This document shows, piece after piece, positions 1 through 5,671 of a DNA stretch of 7,406 nucleotides. This DNA comes from DASWKG01 sp036396755 (GTDB lineage: Bacteria > Actinomycetota > UBA4738 > CALAEC01): contig DASWKG010000093.1 of assembly GCA_036396755.1 (NCBI GenBank), forward strand, positions 1 to 7,406, given 5' to 3'. Position 1 is the first letter of the stretch, and every line of letters begins with the position of its first letter. The translations under genes were made by a program, and so were the position numbers. The notes beneath the pieces were generated by a model. The model had not been told where the DNA came from, did not search any database, and saw only the letters and a list, made by a program, of their open reading frames with translations.

Positions 1-18
1 CGGTGCTCCCGGCGTTCT

Positions 19-438
19 TCACCTCGTAGCGGCCTGGCACGCGGCGCACAGACCGCTGATCGCGAAGTGCGTGAGGTCGGGCAGGAAGCCCCGGTGCTTG
101 CGAACCAGCCCTCGCAGCGACTCGGCCTCCGCGAGCGACAGGTCGTCGCCGGCGCCGCACCGCGAGCACGTCAGGTGGACGTGCTCGCCCTCGCCAGCGC
201 GGTGGTATTCGGCCCCCCGCTCGAGGTGCGAGTGCTTCACGACCCCCTCGCGCTCGAGCAGCTCGAGCGTCCGATAGACCGTCGAGGGGTTCACCGCCGG
301 CATCCGTCGCTGGACCCGCCGGGCCACGTCCTGCGGCGTGATGTGCCCCTCCGATCCCATGACCTCCTCGATGATGGCCTCCCGCTGGGGCGTGATCCGG
401 TAGCCGCGCTGGCGCAGCATCGCCACGATCTCGGTCAC
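19..438 (-). CDS. Fur-family metal-responsive transcriptional regulator
   Basis: The 139-residue product has the usual Fur-family length and architecture. An N-terminal winged helix covers about residues 1-80, with the typical DNA-reading segment NPSTVYRTLELLEREGVV at 50-67. A C-terminal dimerisation and metal domain follows. Two CxxC pairs (C91/C94 and C131/C134) form the family's structural zinc site. H32, E77, H86 and H88 are candidates for the regulatory metal site. The His-rich stretch before the first CxxC is short (HVH) compared with classical Fur or Zur, so I cannot say whether it senses iron, zinc, manganese or peroxide. The start is GTG at 438. It has no Shine-Dalgarno but has a TAGACT -10 element 7 nt upstream, so the mRNA is probably leaderless. 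A perfect 12-bp palindrome covers the start codon and may be an autoregulatory site. The next gene on the same strand ends 61 nt upstream. Confidence 0.93.
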   Translation of the reverse strand: MTEIVAMLRQRGYRITPQREAIIEEVMGSEGHITPQDVARRVQRRMPAVNPSTVYRTLELLEREGVVKHSHLERGAEYHRAGEGEHVHLTCSRCGAGDDLSLAEAESLRGLVRKHRGFLPDLTHFAISGLCAACQAATR

Positions 439-444
439 GTGACC
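433..444. repeat. Perfect 12-bp palindrome over the Fur-family gene start
   Basis: GGTCACGTGACC equals its own reverse complement and covers the GTG start codon and predicted transcription start of the Fur-family gene. Its position would suit an operator blocking initiation. The core does not resemble the AT-rich classical Fur box, so a role in autoregulation is inference. Part of the palindrome is coding (GTG ACC). Confidence 0.45.
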
Positions 445-445
445 C

Positions 446-451
446 AGTCTA
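446..451 (-). promoter_or_regulatory. Predicted -10 element of the Fur-family gene
   Basis: On the minus strand this reads TAGACT, matching TANNNT, and ends 7 nt before the GTG start at 438. This is the spacing expected of a leaderless actinobacterial transcript. I see no convincing -35 element 16-18 nt further upstream. Confidence 0.45.
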
Positions 452-499
452 CTTGCAGCAGCGATGCAGATGCGCCTCGTGGAGGCCCCTCGAGGCGGG

Positions 500-1381
500 T
501 CAGCTGCCGAGGAACCGGACCAGGGCCTCGGCGATCTCCGCCGGGGCGTCCTCCTGGATGTAGTGCTTGCCCTCGGGGATCTCGACGACCTCGGCGTCGG
601 GGTAGAGGCCGCGCCAGAAGCCCAGGATCGGCGCCGGGAAGACGTGGTCGCGCATGCCCCAGATGAGCAGGGCGGGCCGCTCCAGCGACGCGATCTTCGC
701 GGCGACCTCGTGCATGTACGCCGCGGTGGGATGCTCGCGGCCGATGGGGACGTCCCTCGCGAACGCGAGGATCGGCACGCGGGAGTGGTAGTCGGGAAAT
801 GGAGCGCGGTAGGCGCCCATGACCTCGGGCGTCGCCGCCTCGGCGCTCATGCCGCCGGCCATCCCCTCGACGAACAGGTTGGCCCCGAGGCACAGGATCT
901 CGCCCAGCCCGCGCTCGAGGAACCGCTTGTGGAACGGCAGGTCGATGTCGCTCGGGAACACGCCCACCCCGGTGTTCATGATCACCAGTCGCGCGACGCG
1001 CTCCGGCTCCTCCGCCGCGGCGCCGAAGCCGATGGGGCCGCCCCAGTCCTGCATCACGAGCGTGATCTCGCGGAGGTCGAGCGCTCGGATGAACGCGAGC
1101 AGGTTCTCGACGTGCGAGCGCATCGTGTAGCGGCGATGGCCCGCCGGCCGGTCGGAGCGCCCGAACCCCATGTGGTCGACGGCGATCGCCCGGTGCCCGG
1201 CGTCGACCACCGGCGGGATGATCTTCCGGTACAGGTAGCTCCACGTCGGGTTGCCGTGGAGCAGCAGCACAGGATCGCCGGAGCCCTCGTCCACGTAGTG
1301 GAGCCGGACGTCCTCCGCGACGCGCTCGTAGCGCGGCTCGAAGGGAAAGGTCCCGTCGAAGTCGCCCATCAGGTCGGTCAC
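500..1381 (-). CDS. Alpha/beta hydrolase of the haloalkane dehalogenase / OleB group
   Basis: This is a complete alpha/beta-hydrolase of about 293 residues, within the 290-310 range usual for haloalkane dehalogenases. Counting from GTG at 1381, HGNPTWSYLYR (42-52) carries the oxyanion segment and N44. VMQDWGG (109-115) carries an aspartate nucleophile D112 followed by W113. The acid D245 lies in LIWGMRDHVF after strand 7, and the base H273 in EGKHYIQED. Asp-His-Asp with Asn and Trp as the halide-binding pair is the pentad described for HLD subfamily III. OleB-type beta-lactone decarboxylases share it, so the substrate (haloalkane or beta-lactone) is open. No ole genes are visible in this window. 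GTG 1381 is preferred because a TACGCT element lies 9 nt upstream. ATG at 1369 (289 residues) is equally plausible, and neither has a Shine-Dalgarno. A longer GTG start at 1468 would overlap the neighbouring gene. Confidence 0.88.
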   Translation of the reverse strand: MTDLMGDFDGTFPFEPRYERVAEDVRLHYVDEGSGDPVLLLHGNPTWSYLYRKIIPPVVDAGHRAIAVDHMGFGRSDRPAGHRRYTMRSHVENLLAFIRALDLREITLVMQDWGGPIGFGAAAEEPERVARLVIMNTGVGVFPSDIDLPFHKRFLERGLGEILCLGANLFVEGMAGGMSAEAATPEVMGAYRAPFPDYHSRVPILAFARDVPIGREHPTAAYMHEVAAKIASLERPALLIWGMRDHVFPAPILGFWRGLYPDAEVVEIPEGKHYIQEDAPAEIAEALVRFLGS

Positions 1382-1390
1382 GGCGGGTTC

Positions 1391-1396
1391 AGCGTA
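1391..1396 (-). promoter_or_regulatory. Weak candidate -10 element of the hydrolase gene
   Basis: The minus strand reads TACGCT (TANNNT), ending 9 nt before GTG 1381. This is slightly longer than the 6-7 nt seen at other genes here, and the element lies just past the upstream stop codon. The hydrolase could equally be read through from the lipoprotein gene 19 nt upstream. Confidence 0.25.
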
Positions 1397-1400
1397 CCCG

Positions 1401-2372
1401 TCAGCGGAGCGGCCCGAGGGCGGCCCAGCCCGCCTCGTCGGTCGAGGCCGCGTCGTAAAGGCTCGCACCGCGCACCTTGCCCTCCTTCACCGCCCGGACG
1501 AAGCCGTCGATCTCCTCCGCGCCCGACTCGCCGGCCAGGCCGCCGATCACGTGGATCGGGATGCCCGGCCGTCCCGTCTCGTCACGGACGATCTGGATGC
1601 TCTCGGAGATGTAGTCGTGGGCGCCGCCCTCGCCGGACGCGTGGCCGGTCCAATACGCCATGGGGAGCATCGCGTCGTAGATCGCTCCGAGCTCCGCCAT
1701 CGGGAGGATCGGCCAGTAGGAAGACGAGCGAAGCGGCGATGGGACGATCGCGCCGAGCGGATAGCCCTGGTCCGCCAGCATCCGGATGTCGCTCGACAGC
1801 TCGACGACGCGCTCGGCCCGCTCGGCGGGGTCGGCCACCACGGTGACCTCGATGTCGAGCCCGAACCCGTCGAACCGCTGGCCGGTGGGGCTCGCGAAGT
1901 CGATCGCGGCGAGCGAGCGATCGAGGTCGCGCGCGAGGTCGTCGAACCCCGGCACGTACCAGGCGACCACCTTGATCCCGGCCTCGTGCGCCGCATCGAG
2001 GAACCGGCCCAGCGGCTCCGGGAAGCGGAAGTCGCCCCGGAATCGGTAGCTCTGCGTCTCCAGGTAGAGCGTCCGCACCCCCCGAGCCTCGAGCGTCGCC
2101 ACCGTGCCCTCCGGGTCGCCGAAGGCGGTGCGATCGAAGATGTCCACCCATGCACCCAGCCCCCGGAACGGGTCGGCCGATGCCGTGGGCGCCGTATCGG
2201 GCGAAGGGTAGGCGGTCGGGGAGGGAAGCGGGGAGGGGGACGGCGATGCGGTCGCCATGGGGGAAGACGACCCCGGCCCCGCGTCCGGCCCGCCCGACGG
2301 CACGCGCTGCCCGCAGGCCGTGGCCACGAGAGCCGCCACGACCACGGCGAGCGGCAGGATCGCTCTTCTCAC
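1401..2372 (-). CDS. Lipoprotein with a GH18-like TIM-barrel domain
   Basis: The 323-residue product begins with a lipoprotein signal peptide: RR at 2-3, a hydrophobic stretch to about residue 16, then ATAC with the lipidated C20. A flexible Pro/Ser/Thr-rich linker (about 25-66) leads to a domain at 70-323 whose strands follow TIM-barrel order: GAWVDIFD, RTLYLETQ, KVVAWYVP, FDGFGLDIE, LGAIVP, MLPMAYWTG, IHVIGG and GASLYDA. The fourth strand, residues 167-175, matches the GH18 active-site signature except for Gly where the pattern has Asp or Asn. D173 and E175 are the candidate catalytic acids, and MAYW on strand 6 resembles the substrate-binding strand of that fold. It is therefore probably an extracytoplasmic glycan-acting or glycan-binding protein, with substrate unknown. 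The start is GTG with no Shine-Dalgarno but a TAGCCT element 6 nt before it, suggesting a leaderless transcript divergent from the next gene. Confidence 0.85.
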   Translation of the reverse strand: MRRAILPLAVVVAALVATACGQRVPSGGPDAGPGSSSPMATASPSPSPLPSPTAYPSPDTAPTASADPFRGLGAWVDIFDRTAFGDPEGTVATLEARGVRTLYLETQSYRFRGDFRFPEPLGRFLDAAHEAGIKVVAWYVPGFDDLARDLDRSLAAIDFASPTGQRFDGFGLDIEVTVVADPAERAERVVELSSDIRMLADQGYPLGAIVPSPLRSSSYWPILPMAELGAIYDAMLPMAYWTGHASGEGGAHDYISESIQIVRDETGRPGIPIHVIGGLAGESGAEEIDGFVRAVKEGKVRGASLYDAASTDEAGWAALGPLR

Positions 2373-2378
2373 CCCCCG

Positions 2379-2384
2379 AGGCTA
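2379..2384 (-). promoter_or_regulatory. Predicted -10 element of the lipoprotein gene
   Basis: The minus strand reads TAGCCT (TANNNT), ending 6 nt before the GTG at 2372. It forms one half of a divergent promoter region whose other half is at 2426-2431. No clear -35 element is visible. Confidence 0.45.
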
Positions 2385-2415
2385 CCGCCTGACGGAGTCC
2401 GTTGGAGGGCCACGG

Positions 2416-2437
2416 CAGTAAGTGCTATACAGTAAGT
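2416..2437 (+). repeat. Direct repeat CAGTAAGT flanking a -10 element
   Basis: Two exact copies of CAGTAAGT lie at 2416-2423 and 2430-2437, offset by 14 bp. The second abuts the ATG at 2438. They sit in a short AT-rich patch within otherwise GC-rich DNA and bracket the predicted -10 element, so they could be a tandem regulator-binding site. That role is inferred from position. Confidence 0.4.
2426..2431 (+). promoter_or_regulatory. Predicted extended -10 element for the 2438 gene
   Basis: TATACA preceded by TGC gives an extended -10 (TGNTATACA). It ends 6 nt before ATG 2438, so transcription would begin at or next to the start codon. TTGGAG at 2402-2407 is a weak -35 candidate with an 18-nt spacer. 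An overlapping TACAGT (2428-2433) also fits TANNNT but lies closer to the ATG. Confidence 0.5.
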
Positions 2438-2914
2438 ATGAATCAGGTACAGGCGACCATCGCCGACCAGGAGTTCCTGCTCGCCGACGACGAGGTGGAG
2501 CGATCGCTGCTCGGCGTGATGCCCGAGCCGATCGGCGAGCACTACGTGGTGATCGGCGGTCGTCGCTTCCCCCCCAAGCAGGTCCTCGGGGTGGTGACCG
2601 GTCTCGATCGAGCCGATTTCAACACCCACCAAGCTCGGCGCGTCCTGGCGCGGCTGGGCTTCATGGTCGGACGACGGAGCAAGGAGGTGATCGTCGCCGT
2701 TCCCGAGGGCGTCGGTCCGCACCAGGGGCGGGAGGCCGAGCTGCTCCGCGCGTACCGGGGTCGGTGGGTCGCGCAGCGCGGGCTCGAGGTCCTGGTGGCC
2801 GCCGACACCCCCCAGGCCGTCCTGGCGTGGCTCGAGCGCCACAACCAGCAGGCCGACGCCATGTTCCGGGTCCCCGCCGACGAGGCCGAGGCCGGCGGCT
2901 CGGCTCCCGCATGA
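2438..2914 (+). CDS. Two-module protein: ScoMcrA-head-like plus DUF5678-like
   Basis: The 158-residue soluble protein has no signal peptide or membrane segment. Residues about 18-78 contain HYVVIGGRRFPPKQVLGVV followed by FNTHQARRVLARLGF. This resembles, from memory, the N-terminal 'head' domain of the type IV restriction enzyme ScoMcrA and its many short homologues (YxLxxxGRRYxxKxIxGxA...RxLxxLGF). Residues about 98-147 (LLRAYRGRWVAQRG, then EVLVAADTPQAVLAWL and a terminal FRVP) look like DUF5678, a small domain of unknown function. ATG 2438 is chosen because a -10 element lies 6 nt upstream; an in-frame TTG at 2402 would add 12 residues. The stop overlaps the next start as ATGA, so this protein and the aspartic protease are translationally coupled and probably act together. 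Both domain names need profile confirmation. I assign no biochemical role. Confidence 0.75.
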   Translation: MNQVQATIADQEFLLADDEVERSLLGVMPEPIGEHYVVIGGRRFPPKQVLGVVTGLDRADFNTHQARRVLARLGFMVGRRSKEVIVAVPEGVGPHQGREAELLRAYRGRWVAQRGLEVLVAADTPQAVLAWLERHNQQADAMFRVPADEAEAGGSAPA

Positions 2915-3306
2915 GGTTCGCGTTCAAGGAGCTTCCGGGAACGACGAACGACTACTTGCGCCCGGCGGTGCCCGTGCAGGTGGAGGGGATCTCCCGCGCC
3001 CCGCAGCTCTGCCTGCTGGACACCGGCTCCCTGCACAACCGCTTCGGGGCGTGGGTAGCCGAGGCCGCGGGCATCGACCTCGCCGCGGCCCCGCAGGAGC
3101 GACTCGGGGTCGGCGGGTTCGTCACGAGCGCGCGTCGCGCCTCGGTGCAGCTCACCCTCGGCGACACCGTCTGGGAGGCGCCGGTCTGGTTCTGTGACCC
3201 CTGGCCGTTCGCGTTCCACCTCCTCGGCCAAGAAGGATTCTTCCGGTGGTTCGACGTGCGGATGCGCGCCGGCGCGTACGAGATGGAGATCACCCCGGAG
3301 CACTAA
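2911..3306 (+). CDS. Retropepsin-like clan AA aspartic protease
   Basis: The 131-residue single-domain protein carries the catalytic motif LLDTGS at 35-40, with the active aspartate D37, after a strand-rich N-terminus. FHLLGQEGFFRWFDV (102-116) corresponds to the conserved second half of bacterial retropepsin-like domains, where a hydrophobic-hydrophobic-Gly element packs near the active site. Only one Asp-Thr-Gly is present, so, as in retroviral proteases, a dimer would be needed to form the active site. There is no signal peptide or membrane segment, so it is expected in the cytoplasm. Its ATG lies inside the ATGA overlap with the upstream two-module protein, which indicates translational coupling and a shared job. 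The physiological substrate of this bacterial group is generally unknown. Whether the partner is a substrate, inhibitor or adaptor cannot be told from sequence. Confidence 0.82.
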   Translation: MRFAFKELPGTTNDYLRPAVPVQVEGISRAPQLCLLDTGSLHNRFGAWVAEAAGIDLAAAPQERLGVGGFVTSARRASVQLTLGDTVWEAPVWFCDPWPFAFHLLGQEGFFRWFDVRMRAGAYEMEITPEH

Positions 3307-3357
3307 GATGACGCCGACCCGCCGGTCGCGCGCTTGACGCGCTGCATCGGGAACAGC

Positions 3358-3365
3358 GAGGAGGA
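3358..3365 (+). promoter_or_regulatory. Strong Shine-Dalgarno of the enoyl-CoA hydratase gene
   Basis: GAGGAGGA ends 3 nt before ATG 3369 and has its GAGG core about 5-8 nt from the start, a near-ideal ribosome binding site. It contrasts with the leaderless starts elsewhere in the window and fixes this start codon. Confidence 0.75.
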
Positions 3366-3368
3366 TCC

Positions 3369-4148
3369 ATGGGAGAGCTCGTTCGCCTGGAGGTGGAGGA
3401 CGGTGTCGGGACCATCCGGCTCGACCGTCCGCCGATGAACGCGATCAACGAGGAGGTCGCCGAGGGCCTCTTCGATGCGGCTCGGGAGGCGGGTCGTCGC
3501 GAGGACGTGGGCGCGGTCGTCCTCTACGGTGGCGAGAAGCTGTTCGCCGCCGGCGCCGACGTCAAGGTGATGGCCGAGCGGAGCCCCGCCGAGGTTCGCC
3601 CGTACATCCAGTTCCTGCAGGAGGCGTTCAACGCGGTCGAGGACATCCCGAAGGTCACGATCGCCGCGATCACCGGCTACGCGCTCGGCGGCGGGTGCGA
3701 GCTGGCGCTGTGCGCCGACTTCCGGTTCGCCGCCGACGACGCGAAGATCGGCCAGCCCGAGATCCTGCTCGGCATCATCCCGGGCGCGGGCGGCACCCAG
3801 CGCCTCCCCCGGCTCGTCGGCCCCGCCCGGGCGAAGGACCTCATCTACTCGGGGCGGCACGTGAAGGCGACCGAGGCACTGGGCATCGGCCTCGTCGACG
3901 CCGTGCACCCGGCCGCCCTGCTCTACGAGGAGACGGTCGTGGTGGCGCGGAAGTACGCGCAGGGCCCGCTGGCCGCGCTGCGGGCGGCGAAGTCGGCGGT
4001 CAACTGGGGATCGCGGGTCGACCTCCGGACCGGGCTGGCGCTCGAGCGCGAGGTGTTCTCGGACCTGTTCACGACCGAGGACCAGAAGGAGGGCATGCGC
4101 TCGTTCATCGAGGAGGGCCCCGGCAAGGCGAAGTTCAAGGGCCGCTGA
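3369..4148 (+). CDS. Enoyl-CoA hydratase/isomerase (crotonase) family protein
   Basis: The 259-residue product has the standard crotonase length. FAAGADVK (59-66) and [10 protein letters not shown] (105-114) form the CoA-binding and oxyanion-hole segments. The two catalytic glutamates of true hydratases are both present, as E111 in GGGCEL and E131 in [20 protein letters not shown]. The pattern supports hydration of trans-2-enoyl-CoA to 3-hydroxyacyl-CoA, as in fatty-acid beta-oxidation or branched-chain acid breakdown. Chain-length preference cannot be read from the sequence. The C-terminus (residues 226-259, ending KAKFKGR) is also typical of the family. The start follows a strong Shine-Dalgarno. 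The stop overlaps the start of the downstream methyltransferase as TGATG, an odd partner for a beta-oxidation enzyme. The preceding gene ends 62 nt upstream, so this may begin a transcript. Confidence 0.95.
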   Translation: MGELVRLEVEDGVGTIRLDRPPMNAINEEVAEGLFDAAREAGRREDVGAVVLYGGEKLFAAGADVKVMAERSPAEVRPYIQFLQEAFNAVEDIPKVTIAAITGYALGGGCELALCADFRFAADDAKIGQPEILLGIIPGAGGTQRLPRLVGPARAKDLIYSGRHVKATEALGIGLVDAVHPAALLYEETVVVARKYAQGPLAALRAAKSAVNWGSRVDLRTGLALEREVFSDLFTTEDQKEGMRSFIEEGPGKAKFKGR

Positions 4149-5059
4149 TGACGCGCGCCCGCGTGGACCCGAAGACCGCGAACATCCTCTACCACGACGC
4201 CGCCGCGGCCTCCTACGACGGCAAGTGGGCCATCTCCTTCGACGAGCGGAGCGTGCGGTACGTGCGCGAGCGCGCCGAGCGGATGCTCCCGCGCCGCCGC
4301 TACGGGCGCGTCCTCGAGATCGGCAGCGGCACGGGCTTCTTCCTCCTCAACCTCTGGAAGGCGGGGTACGTGGAGGAGGCGCACGCGACCGACATCTCGC
4401 CGGGGATGCTCTCGGTCTGTGCCGAGAGCGCGCGGCGCATCGGGTGCGACCTGCGGACGCAGACGGCCGACGCCGAGGGCCTGCCCTACGGTGACGGCGA
4501 GTTCGACCTCGTGGTCGGGCACGCGTTCCTGCACCACCTGCCCGATCCGAAGGGGGCGATCGCCGAGATGCACCGCGTCCTGCGGCCCGGCGGCGCGCTC
4601 TTCATCGCGGGCGAGCCCACGTGGATGGGCGACCGCATCGCCGGAGGCGCGAAGCGGCTCGCGGATCGCGCGTTCGGCGTCGCCGACCGGCTGGTCGGCG
4701 GGCTGAGGAAGCCGCCGGCGTCGGCGCCGACGTCCGAGGACGAGCGCGTCCTCCGCGACCTAGAGTTCGCGGTGGACCTCCACACGTTCGAGCCCGACGA
4801 CGTGGCGCTCTGGGCGCTCGAGGCGGGGTTCGTCCGAACGCGCACCGAGACCGAGGAGCTGGTCTCGAGCCTCTTCGGCTGGGCCGTCCGCACGATGGAG
4901 GCCCAGGCCCGGCCCGGCCTGTTCGGCCCACGGTGGGGGACCTTCGCCTACCGCACCTGGCTCGGCCTCTACCGGCTCGACGAGGTGCTCTACCGCGCCC
5001 TGCCCAAGCGTCTCTTCTACAACCTGCTGCTCTACGCGGAGCGCCCGAGGGAGCGCTAA
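4148..5059 (+). CDS. Class I SAM-dependent methyltransferase
   Basis: The 303-residue protein has a Rossmann methyltransferase domain at about 50-155. Motif I is LEIGSGTGFF (56-65). The acidic residue contacting the SAM ribose is D82 in ATDIS. Motif II is FDLVVGHAFLHHLPDP (119-134), and RVLRPGGALFIAGEP (143-157) completes the fold. It is the Methyltransf_11/UbiE-like type with a leading segment containing ASYDGKWAISFD. A roughly 145-residue C-terminal extension contains aromatic-rich helices (LFGWAVRTM, YRTWLGLYRLDEVLYRALPKRLFYNLLLY) that may form a substrate lid or contact membrane lipid. The acceptor is unknown. ATG 4148 shares bases with the stop of the hydratase gene (TGATG). A hexapeptide acyltransferase follows 15 nt later, which suggests joint modification of a lipid, glycan or secondary metabolite. 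Confidence 0.88.
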   Translation: MTRARVDPKTANILYHDAAAASYDGKWAISFDERSVRYVRERAERMLPRRRYGRVLEIGSGTGFFLLNLWKAGYVEEAHATDISPGMLSVCAESARRIGCDLRTQTADAEGLPYGDGEFDLVVGHAFLHHLPDPKGAIAEMHRVLRPGGALFIAGEPTWMGDRIAGGAKRLADRAFGVADRLVGGLRKPPASAPTSEDERVLRDLEFAVDLHTFEPDDVALWALEAGFVRTRTETEELVSSLFGWAVRTMEAQARPGLFGPRWGTFAYRTWLGLYRLDEVLYRALPKRLFYNLLLYAERPRER

Positions 5060-5074
5060 CCCCTGGCGGGCCCG

Positions 5075-5665
5075 GTGAAGTGGCTTCGGGCGATCGTCCG
5101 GCGCCGGATGTACGCGCCGCGCTACTGGGGATACGGCGTTCGCTACCTGTGGTTCCGGCTGCGCAACCCGCACGTCGTGACGCGGGGGATGGTGTTCCTC
5201 TCCCGCGGGGCGCGCGTGGAATGCCGGCGCGGGCTCGGCCACCTCGAGCTGGGCCGATGGGTGTGGATCGGGCGCGGCACGGCGATCCGCTGCCACGAGG
5301 GCTTCCTGCGGGTCGGCGACAAGGTCGTCTTCGGGGCCTGGGACGTCGTCAACTGCTACCTCGACGTCGAGATCGGCGACGAGACGATCGTCGCCGACGG
5401 GGTCTACGTGGCCGACTTCGACCACCGCTTCGACGACCCCGAGCGCCCGATCCGCGTGCAGGGGATCGTGAAGTCGCCGGTTCGGATCGGGGCGGGGAGC
5501 TGGATCGGCGAAAAGGCCAGCGTGCTGCGAGGCACCCGCATCGGGCCCGGCTCGGTCGTGGGGGCGCAGACCGTGGCCCGCGGCCGATACCCGGACCTCG
5601 CGGTCATCGTGGGCAATCCGGGCCGCGTCGCGAAGCTCCGGGGCCGGGAACCGCCGGAACGGTAA
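5075..5665 (+). CDS. Hexapeptide-repeat (left-handed beta-helix) acyltransferase
   Basis: The 196-residue protein resembles the WcaF / maltose O-acetyltransferase type. A basic, aromatic N-terminal helix (1-35) precedes imperfect hexapeptide coils from about 40 to 168, for example LELGRWVWIGRGTAI, VEIGDETIVADGVYV, VRIGAGSWIGEKASV and TRIGPGSVVGAQTV. The loop ADFDHRFDDPERPI (113-126) carries the conserved catalytic histidine (H117). The ending AVIVGNPGRVAKLRG (176-190) is the standard C-terminal signature. Such enzymes are trimeric and transfer acetyl or other acyl groups from acyl-CoA to sugar hydroxyls. The start is GTG with a moderate GGCGGG ribosome site at 5065-5070. A start at ATG 5108 would cut the N-terminal helix. 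It sits 15 nt behind the methyltransferase gene and probably shares its transcript and target molecule. Confidence 0.9.
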   Translation: MKWLRAIVRRRMYAPRYWGYGVRYLWFRLRNPHVVTRGMVFLSRGARVECRRGLGHLELGRWVWIGRGTAIRCHEGFLRVGDKVVFGAWDVVNCYLDVEIGDETIVADGVYVADFDHRFDDPERPIRVQGIVKSPVRIGAGSWIGEKASVLRGTRIGPGSVVGAQTVARGRYPDLAVIVGNPGRVAKLRGREPPER

Positions 5666-5671
5666 AGGCGA

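Noticed and set aside
435..1244. Long antisense and alternate-frame open frames across the window, for example 435-1244
   Set aside because: These are Arg/Pro/Gly-rich shadows expected from high GC at third codon positions. They overlap clear conserved genes and lack recognisable domains.
1382..1468. Longer N-terminus for the hydrolase from GTG 1468
   Set aside because: It would overlap the lipoprotein coding region by 68 nt and add a low-complexity Arg/Pro-rich segment absent from the family.
2170..2270. Tandem repeat signal in the lipoprotein gene
   Set aside because: The pattern is the Pro/Ser/Thr-rich linker coded by similar codons, not an exact DNA repeat array.
2402..2437. TTG start adding 12 residues to the two-module protein
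   Set aside because: It has no ribosome site, and the predicted -10 element lies inside this stretch 6 nt before ATG 2438.
3315..3339. Terminator or -35 element between the protease and hydratase genes
   Set aside because: A 5-bp CGACC/GGTCG stem without a T-run is too weak for a terminator. TTGACG at 3334-3339 has no TANNNT at a workable spacing downstream.
3349..3370. GGGAAC resembling an ECF sigma factor -35 before the hydratase gene
   Set aside because: The matching -10 would fall beyond the start codon, so it could not drive this gene.
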